Shown here one piece after another: positions 14,091 to 18,770 of a stretch of 18,770 nt of DNA (position 1 is the first letter of the stretch; each line of letters starts with the position of its first letter). Source of the stretch: Chthonomonas sp. UBA2391 (lineage in GTDB: Bacteria; Armatimonadota; Fimbriimonadia; Fimbriimonadales; Fimbriimonadaceae); contig DDSL01000095.1 of assembly GCA_002343825.1 (NCBI GenBank), positions 1 to 18,770 of the forward strand. The letters are read 5' to 3'. The notes beneath the pieces were generated by a model that was not told where the DNA came from, searched no databases, and saw only the letters and a program-made list of their open reading frames with translations. The position numbers were made by a program, and so were the translations under genes.

Positions 14091-14826
14091 ACCGACTCGG
14101 CGATACAAGGTCCAATGGGCTGGTTGGCTCTGGCTTTTTGCCGTCCTTCAAGTTCTGCTCGGGCTCTGGCTGAGTCCGGTGACCCAACTCCGCAAGGTGA
14201 GGATCGAAGGGGCGCGCCCCGATCAAGAAGCTCGATTGAGAACCTTGATCGAGGAGATCCGCAAGATCCCGGCTTGGCAGCACGATTCGCAACGACTCAT
14301 CGAAAAAGTGCTCGCCGACGAGTCGATCCTCAAGGCGGCTTGGCAACAAAACCTCTTTGGCCGGGCGGTGCTAACGCTTCAGTTGCGCGAGCCCGTGGCG
14401 CGTGGACCCCGGGGCACCAACCTGGCTTTGGACGCTCGGGGTGAGCTCTACTTGGACCCCGCCGCAGACGCCAAACTCCCCGAGGTGGTCCTGCCAATTG
14501 ATGCCACCAAACCCAGCCTGAGCTTGGTGGGAGAGTGGGACGGCCGCCAAGTCGCGGGACTCGCCGTTGAACTCGCGACAAAGGTCCCCGTATTGGCGTG
14601 GAAAATAGTGCTCGATCGTGAGAACAAAGTATCCTTACGGGCAGAGGGAGTTGACGCTCCAGTCCTGCTCGGAACAACCGACCGATATAAAGAGAAGGTG
14701 GACCAGTTGCGAAAAGCCCTCGAGCGGAGACCAGCCCTGCTCCAGGAAGTCGCGGCCCTGAACCTTTCCGCGCCCGAACAGCCCGTGATCGTGCCCCGTG
14801 GCGGTCCCGAGAACCCAAAGAGATGA
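14074..14826 (+). CDS. ftsQ: Cell division protein FtsQ/DivIB-like
   Basis: FtsQ is a bitopic divisome protein that recruits FtsL and its partner and controls septal synthesis. The 250-residue product has a short basic cytoplasmic tail (residues 1-14), one membrane segment (about 16-34, GWLWLFAVLQVLLGLWL) and a POTRA-like domain starting at LRKVRIEGA, with LTLQLREPVARGPRG at its end. A beta-rich FtsQ domain follows. The sequence is divergent, as is normal for the family. ATG 14074 is chosen over GTG 14041 because it puts the membrane segment at the usual place; GGAGG at 14054-14058 is 15 bases away, so the site is weak. It overlaps the MurC-Ddl gene by 17 bp. Confidence 0.88.
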   Translation: MARTGRPTRRYKVQWAGWLWLFAVLQVLLGLWLSPVTQLRKVRIEGARPDQEARLRTLIEEIRKIPAWQHDSQRLIEKVLADESILKAAWQQNLFGRAVLTLQLREPVARGPRGTNLALDARGELYLDPAADAKLPEVVLPIDATKPSLSLVGEWDGRQVAGLAVELATKVPVLAWKIVLDRENKVSLRAEGVDAPVLLGTTDRYKEKVDQLRKALERRPALLQEVAALNLSAPEQPVIVPRGGPENPKR

Positions 14827-15569
14827 TGAACCCATTTGCCCATCGTGTAAGCCTCAACCCCCAAGTCGCGGCGGTGAGCGTCTTCGCGATCATCCTTGGG
14901 TACATGATCTCGACCGCGTGGATCACGAACGAATCCCGATTTGGAAGTCGCGACGCCGACCAGCGAGAGCGCCTGGCTCTCGGCACCATCGACCAACAAG
15001 ACAAAGTGCGTCAACAGTCCGAAGAGATTGCCCGGCTACAAGCCCAGCTGACCAAGCTGCAAAACGCGGTCGGCAAAGACGAGAGCGCCGGCCGATTGCT
15101 TAACCAAAGTTTGCAGGAACTGAAGCTCTTTGCCGGACTCACCGAAGTCCGGGGACCAGGAATCATGGTGACCCTGAGGGATGGCCCCGCGGAAGGGACT
15201 GATTCCATGCTCCCAACCGAATTGGTGATCCATGACCGCGATGTCCTCAAGGTCGTGAACGAGCTTTGGTCCGCCGGTGCCGAGGCGATCGCTGTCAACA
15301 AAATCCGAGTCAGTGCCCGCACGAGCTTCCGGTGCGTCGGACCGACGATCCTTGTCGATGACAACAAGATCGGGACCCCGGTCGTGATTCAGGCCATCGG
15401 CAACTCGGAACAACTGAAGACTTCGATCGAGATGCCGGGCGGAATCTGGGACGAGATCCGCCAGACGGACCCGCGGATGATCACGGTTGAGCAAGTCAGC
15501 AAGATGGACCTGCCTGCCTTTACGGGACGGACGGGCTTCAAGATCGGTGAAGCGGTGGTAGCGAAGTGA
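14823..15569 (+). CDS. DUF881 family membrane-anchored protein
   Basis: This is a member of the DUF881 family, whose B. subtilis relatives YlxW and YlxX are encoded between divIB and ftsA. The function is not established. The 248-residue product has one membrane segment (about 15-34), a coiled-coil stretch (about 44-90) and a C-terminal extracytoplasmic domain with the family pattern: EVRGPGIMVTLRDGP, VIHDRDVLKVVNELWSAGAE, AIAVNKIRVSARTSFRC, PVVIQAIGNSEQL. The general plan (one membrane helix, a coiled coil, an outer domain) resembles that of FtsL and FtsB, so a divisome role is plausible but inferred from position only. The ATG at 14823 overlaps the ftsQ stop by 4 bp; a second ATG at 14826 is equally possible. 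Confidence 0.88.
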   Translation: MMNPFAHRVSLNPQVAAVSVFAIILGYMISTAWITNESRFGSRDADQRERLALGTIDQQDKVRQQSEEIARLQAQLTKLQNAVGKDESAGRLLNQSLQELKLFAGLTEVRGPGIMVTLRDGPAEGTDSMLPTELVIHDRDVLKVVNELWSAGAEAIAVNKIRVSARTSFRCVGPTILVDDNKIGTPVVIQAIGNSEQLKTSIEMPGGIWDEIRQTDPRMITVEQVSKMDLPAFTGRTGFKIGEAVVAK

Positions 15570-15985
15570 TCCTGATCCCCATCCTCTGTCTCCTTCTCGG
15601 AGCCGCGATTGCTTTTCTGGTGAACCAACCTCTTCGGGGCGAATTCGGAATCTACATCGCCGTCGCCTGTCTGGCCGGGCTGGACAGCCTTTTTGGTGCA
15701 ATGCGCAGTAGTCAAGAAGGAAAATTCCGGACCGATGTGTTTGTATCCGGTTTTGCGTTCAACACCTTAGCCGCATCCGGCTTGGCATGGCTGGGAGATC
15801 GCATCGGGGCGAACGTTTTTCTCGTCTGCGCCTTCATTTTTGGCACGCGAATATTCAATAATCTAAGCCTGATTCGCCGACACTGGCTGACACAGTGGCA
15901 GGATGCCCAGCTCAAGAAGCGCCAGGAAGCGCTCCAGGCCCAAGCGGCCGCATCTGCGCCCAACCAGCAAGCCAAAGCGAACTAA
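15566..15985 (+). CDS. sbp: DUF1290 family small basic membrane protein (Sbp-like)
   Basis: The product resembles the DUF1290 or small-basic-protein family, encoded just before ftsA in B. subtilis; its function is unknown. It has 139 residues with about four membrane segments (roughly 2-19, 28-45, 60-78, 83-95). The family core is clear: LAGLDSLFGAMRSSQEGKF, VFVSGFAFNTLAASGLAWLG, FIFGTRIFNNLSLIRRHWL. After the last helix there is a hydrophilic Gln/Ala-rich cytoplasmic tail of about 35 residues, longer than I expect for the family. The start is GTG, overlapping the DUF881 stop by GTGA. Part of the gene is less GC-rich than its neighbours. Confidence 0.88.
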   Translation: MILIPILCLLLGAAIAFLVNQPLRGEFGIYIAVACLAGLDSLFGAMRSSQEGKFRTDVFVSGFAFNTLAASGLAWLGDRIGANVFLVCAFIFGTRIFNNLSLIRRHWLTQWQDAQLKKRQEALQAQAAASAPNQQAKAN

Positions 15986-15997
15986 CCGTTTCGCCAC

Positions 15998-17221
15998 ATG
16001 ACATACGTTGTAGACTTGGGTTCCACCAAGGCATCATGCCTTGTTGCTCGTTGGACAAATGCAGGAGAGCTAGAGGTCTTAGGGACCGGTGAGGCACGCT
16101 CGGCCGGGATCGACCGAGGGGAGATCTGTGACCCCAAAGCCGCCGGCGCCGTGATCCGGGAAGTGGTTCAGCAGGCCAGCGACCAAGCCGGAGTTCCTCT
16201 GCCCGGTGAGATCACGATCGGATTCGGAGGATTTCAGCTCGAAAGCCTCAACGCCCAGGGGTATGTGCCGCTTTATCCGCGGGGCCGGGCCATCGCTCGC
16301 GAGGACGTCCTCCAGGTGGTCAACCACAGCCGTCAGATCAAAACCGACCCCGGCCGAGAGCAGGTCCTCGCCGTCCCCCGCGAGTTCGTGGTCGATGATG
16401 AAAGGGGGATCTCCGATCCGCTCGGGATGAAGGGAGGTCGGCTGGAGGTCGTCACCCATATCGTGATCGGCGAGTCGGCCGCAATCCAAGCGACCGAGCA
16501 AGCTGTCGGTCAAGCTGGGTTTCGATGCTCTCAAATGGTCCCTATTGCCCTCGCCAGCGGTTTGGCCGTTAGTTCTCCGAATGAGCGTGAGCTCGGCTGC
16601 GTTACCATCGACATCGGGGCCGAGACCACGTCGGTTGCGATCTTCCAGGGCGGGGCGATCGCTTTCACCGCGGTTTTACCAATCGGATCTAGATATGTGT
16701 CAAGTGACCTGAGTAAATTGCTAAAAGCGACGCAGGAAGAAGGCGAGCGGCTCAAGACTCATTATGGAGTCGCTCTTGCGCGGGAGTCCGAGGGACTGAG
16801 TTCGGTCAGTGTCATGCAGATTGGACAAGTGGAACCCCGGCATTTAGACCGGCGGGTACTCTGCGAAATCATTGAAAGCCGCATGCGCGAGCTGGCTTCG
16901 ATGGTCAAGGATCAGATTGAAGAGACCGGCCTCCTCGGCCTGCTCCCCGGTGGAGCAATCTTGACTGGAGGAGGATCGAGGCTCAGCAAAACGCCCGAAC
17001 TCTTTGACCTCGTGCTCAAGACTTTGCAAGTGCGACTCGGAAAGCCGAGGGTGCGTGGACCTCAATCCATCGCCGCAAGCTCGGGCCAATGGTCCGGCGC
17101 GGTGGGGCTCGCAACCTACGCGCTGACCGAAGCCAACAATGACCTGCAAGCGGCAGGAGAGATCGAGGGATGGCGCGACCGCGTTCGGAACTTTAAAGCT
17201 CTCTTCGGTGCGCGCGCATAA
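15998..17221 (+). CDS. ftsA: Cell division protein FtsA (actin-like FtsZ membrane anchor)
   Basis: FtsA is an actin-fold ATPase that tethers FtsZ to the membrane and recruits divisome proteins. The 407-residue product starts with the phosphate-binding motif VVDLGSTKASCLVA and includes the SHS2 (1C) region with GFGGFQLESLNAQGYVP, the second phosphate loop VTIDIGAETTSVAIF, and the adenosine motif AILTGGGSRL. The C-terminus, EGWRDRVRNFKALFGARA, is an amphipathic helix suited for membrane binding. The ATG at 15998 follows a 12-bp gap after the previous gene; no ribosome-binding site is visible, which is unusual in this cluster. A 7-bp hairpin lies 30 bases inside the gene. Confidence 0.95.
   Translation: MTYVVDLGSTKASCLVARWTNAGELEVLGTGEARSAGIDRGEICDPKAAGAVIREVVQQASDQAGVPLPGEITIGFGGFQLESLNAQGYVPLYPRGRAIAREDVLQVVNHSRQIKTDPGREQVLAVPREFVVDDERGISDPLGMKGGRLEVVTHIVIGESAAIQATEQAVGQAGFRCSQMVPIALASGLAVSSPNERELGCVTIDIGAETTSVAIFQGGAIAFTAVLPIGSRYVSSDLSKLLKATQEEGERLKTHYGVALARESEGLSSVSVMQIGQVEPRHLDRRVLCEIIESRMRELASMVKDQIEETGLLGLLPGGAILTGGGSRLSKTPELFDLVLKTLQVRLGKPRVRGPQSIAASSGQWSGAVGLATYALTEANNDLQAAGEIEGWRDRVRNFKALFGARA
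16027..16043 (+). other. Small hairpin at the start of ftsA
   Basis: CAAGGCA and TGCCTTG form a perfect 7-bp stem around TCA, beginning 30 bases after the ftsA start codon. In RNA it could affect initiation. It could also be chance codon choice for the segment STKASCLVA. Confidence 0.3.
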
Positions 17222-17279
17222 GCCCGCTTAGGGCAGAATGAAGAACTTGCCTTTTTAAGGATTGGACCCAGTAACACCC

Positions 17280-18539
17280 ATGAACGGATCGACCGCAGTC
17301 ATCAAAGTGATCGGCGTCGGCGGGGGCGGCTCAAACGCCGTCAATCGCATGATTGATGCCGGAATTCAAGGCGTGGAATTCATCGCCATGAATACCGATA
17401 TCCAGGTGCTGGATAAGGCCCTCGCGCCAACCAAGCTCCAACTGGGGACCAACCTGACCCGGGGACTTGGCGCCGGAGGAAATCCTGAGGTCGGAAAGAG
17501 CGCAGCCGAAGAGAGCAAAAATGACATTCGCCGCCTGATCGAAGGGGCCGACATGGTTTTTATCACCGCCGGAATGGGCGGTGGAACGGGTACCGGTGCT
17601 GCTCCTGTCATCGCCGATCTCTGCCGAGAGGCGGGGGCGCTGGCGGTGGCCGTCGTGACCAAGCCGTTCGGGTTTGAAGGTCCTCGTCGCACCCGACTCG
17701 CCCAGAATGGGATCGATTCGCTGATGGGCCGAGTCGATACGCTGATCACGATTCCGAACGACAGATTGATGGCCGTGGTGGAGAAGAGGACGACGATGAT
17801 CGACGCCTTCCGAGTTGCCGATGACGTGCTGCGACAAGGCGTGCAGGGAATCAGCGACATCATCACGATCCCCGGCCAGATCAACGTCGATTTTGCCGAT
17901 GTCCGCGCCGTGATGAGCGATGCCGGACCGGCCCTGATGGGGATCGGCTATGGCATCGGCGAGTTCCGCGCGCTTCAGGCTGCCCAAAGCGCCACCAGTA
18001 GCCCGCTTTTGGAGCAAACGATCAACGGCGCCAAGGGCTTGCTGATCAATATCACCAGCGGCAACGACCTGACGCTGACCGAGGCCACCGAGGCGATGGA
18101 TTACATTCGCCAGCTGAGCGACGAGAACGACGCCAACATCTTCTTCGGTCTCGTCGTCGATCCGAAGCTGGAAGACGAAGTCCGAATCACCGTTCTGGCC
18201 ACCGGATTCGACCCCGACCGCGAGCAGCCCGCCCCCCGGCCGGCCGTTAGCTATCGCTCGACTCCGGCTCCGGCTCCGGCTCCGGCTCCCGTGCCGGCGA
18301 CTCCGGCCCCGGATCGAGCTCTGGTGGACGTGCCGTCGCCGGTGACTTCGCCCGAGCCTTCGGCCCTTGGCTCGGTCACATCGACCGCCATGCCGGCCCC
18401 GAGCACTCCGGCCCCCGTTCCGGGAGTCTGGAACGAAGCCCCGGCCTCCCGAGCCGAGGCCCCCAAGGCCGACGAGCTCTACGCCGAGTCCGACCTCGAG
18501 ATCCCAGCCTTCCTCCGCGAACACCGCAAGTCTCAGTGA
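17280..18539 (+). CDS. ftsZ: Cell division GTPase FtsZ
   Basis: FtsZ is the tubulin-like GTPase that forms the division ring. From ATG 17280 the product is 419 residues: N-terminal GTPase fold (IGVGGGGSNAVNRM), tubulin signature GGGTGTG at 100-106, T7 loop N202-V-D-F-A-D207 for GTP hydrolysis in the neighbouring subunit, a variable Pro/Ala-rich linker (about 315-403), and the C-terminal peptide DLEIPAFLREHRKSQ that binds FtsA and other partners. A TTG at 17262 would add six residues, but the only AAGGA lies directly against it with no spacing; ATG 17280 matches the family N-terminus better, though it too lacks a well-spaced ribosome-binding site. The gene follows ftsA after 58 bp and ends the cluster. 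Confidence 0.97.
   Translation: MNGSTAVIKVIGVGGGGSNAVNRMIDAGIQGVEFIAMNTDIQVLDKALAPTKLQLGTNLTRGLGAGGNPEVGKSAAEESKNDIRRLIEGADMVFITAGMGGGTGTGAAPVIADLCREAGALAVAVVTKPFGFEGPRRTRLAQNGIDSLMGRVDTLITIPNDRLMAVVEKRTTMIDAFRVADDVLRQGVQGISDIITIPGQINVDFADVRAVMSDAGPALMGIGYGIGEFRALQAAQSATSSPLLEQTINGAKGLLINITSGNDLTLTEATEAMDYIRQLSDENDANIFFGLVVDPKLEDEVRITVLATGFDPDREQPAPRPAVSYRSTPAPAPAPAPVPATPAPDRALVDVPSPVTSPEPSALGSVTSTAMPAPSTPAPVPGVWNEAPASRAEAPKADELYAESDLEIPAFLREHRKSQ
18262..18289 (+). repeat. Six-base tandem repeat in the FtsZ linker
   Basis: CTCCGG is repeated four times without change (18262-18285) and followed by CTCC. It encodes alternating Ala-Pro in the disordered linker of FtsZ. As the unit is six bases, gain or loss of copies keeps the frame, so linker length could vary between strains. 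Confidence 0.8.
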
Positions 18540-18560
18540 GTTGCGGGGAGAAATGCATCA

Positions 18561-18605
18561 AGAGCCCTGTCTTCGAGTCTGGAGACAGGGCTCTTTGTTG
18601 TTGCG
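18561..18605 (+). terminator. Rho-independent terminator after ftsZ
   Basis: AGAGCCCTGTCT (18561-18572) and AGACAGGGCTCT (18583-18594) form a perfect 12-bp stem. The 10-base interval can close further with one G-C and two G-T pairs to a 4-base loop. TTGTTGTTG follows on the + strand. It lies 21 bp after the ftsZ stop, where the operon should end. The other strand has a poorer T-tail, so it may also work weakly for the convergent gene. Confidence 0.9.
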
Positions 18606-18628
18606 CTAGGTTCGAATTCTTATCTGGA

Positions 18629-18770
18629 TCAGAAGGCCTCCAGGAGAGCGGAGTAGCTTCCGGATCGGACTCCGTTGTTGCTGATTCGGATGATGGCTTT
18701 GGCTCCGTTGTGGTGGGCATAGAAGCTGGCGAATCCGCTGTTGCTACTGCCTTCATCAGAGTCGATCAGC
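18629..18770 (-). CDS. C-terminal end of an unidentified protein (5' part outside window)
   Basis: On the minus strand a frame is open from the window edge to TGA (complement of 18629-18631), giving 46 visible residues that end in RSGSYSALLEAF and include NSGFASFYAHHNGAKAIIRI. The composition, rich in Ser, Gly, Asn and Ala, is protein-like and suggests a beta-structured, possibly exported protein, but I do not recognise the family. The gene converges on ftsZ with the terminator between them. The main alternative is that this is a chance open frame; another minus-strand frame here runs straight through the terminator and is rejected. Confidence 0.5.
   Translation of the reverse strand, partial: LIDSDEGSSNSGFASFYAHHNGAKAIIRISNNGVRSGSYSALLEAF

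Noticed and set aside
18376..18756. A 126-residue minus-strand frame at the right edge
   Set aside because: It reads straight through the terminator hairpin and into the 3' end of ftsZ. A different minus-strand frame that stops at 18629 fits better as the true convergent gene.
1..18770. Mobile elements, CRISPR arrays, tRNA or rRNA genes
   Set aside because: I found no transposase or integrase motif, no regularly spaced repeats and no tRNA- or rRNA-like stretch. The only clear tandem repeat is the 6-base one in the FtsZ linker.

Overview
The window is an essentially complete division-and-cell-wall (dcw) cluster, about 17.6 kb, read entirely on the + strand. The DNA is GC-rich. Gene order is mraZ, rsmH, ftsL, ftsI, murE, murF, mraY, murD, ftsW, murG, a murC-ddl fusion, ftsQ, a DUF881 gene, a DUF1290 (sbp) gene, ftsA, ftsZ. 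MurE carries the DNPR signature of the meso-diaminopimelate-adding type. The DUF881/DUF1290 pair between ftsQ and ftsA is best known from Firmicutes and Actinobacteria, and several Mur proteins are quite divergent. I infer a didrem or atypical lineage on the Terrabacteria side, with Armatimonadota (Fimbriimonas-like) as my best guess. This rests on gene order and residue patterns, not on a database search.

Layout. Positions 1-600 hold the 3' end of a gene cut by the window edge and a complete acylphosphatase gene that overlaps it by ATGA. Positions 601-942 are non-coding: a weak candidate terminator, a weak candidate promoter, a G-rich run and a strong hairpin that form the mraZ leader. From 943 to 15985, fourteen genes follow with every one of the 13 junctions overlapping; eight overlaps are exactly 4 bp (ATGA or GTGA) and the longest is 56 bp (ftsW/murG). 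Only the last two junctions have gaps: 12 bp before ftsA and 58 bp before ftsZ. A strong rho-independent terminator follows ftsZ, and beyond it the end of a convergent minus-strand gene enters the window.

How the genes work together. MurC, MurD, MurE, MurF and the Ddl half of the fusion build the UDP-MurNAc-pentapeptide. MraY and MurG make lipid I and lipid II. FtsW (glycosyltransferase) and FtsI (transpeptidase) polymerise it at the septum with FtsL and FtsQ. FtsA anchors FtsZ to the membrane. MraZ and RsmH are the usual cluster-leading regulator and 16S rRNA methyltransferase. No murB is present.

Points most worth a second look: an apparent ATC start codon for rsmH, the one-polypeptide MurC-Ddl fusion, the same Asn-to-Gln change at a supposedly invariant position in MurC, MurD and MurF, an MurD lacking two conserved active-site residues, and an MraY whose HHH motif reads HHA.
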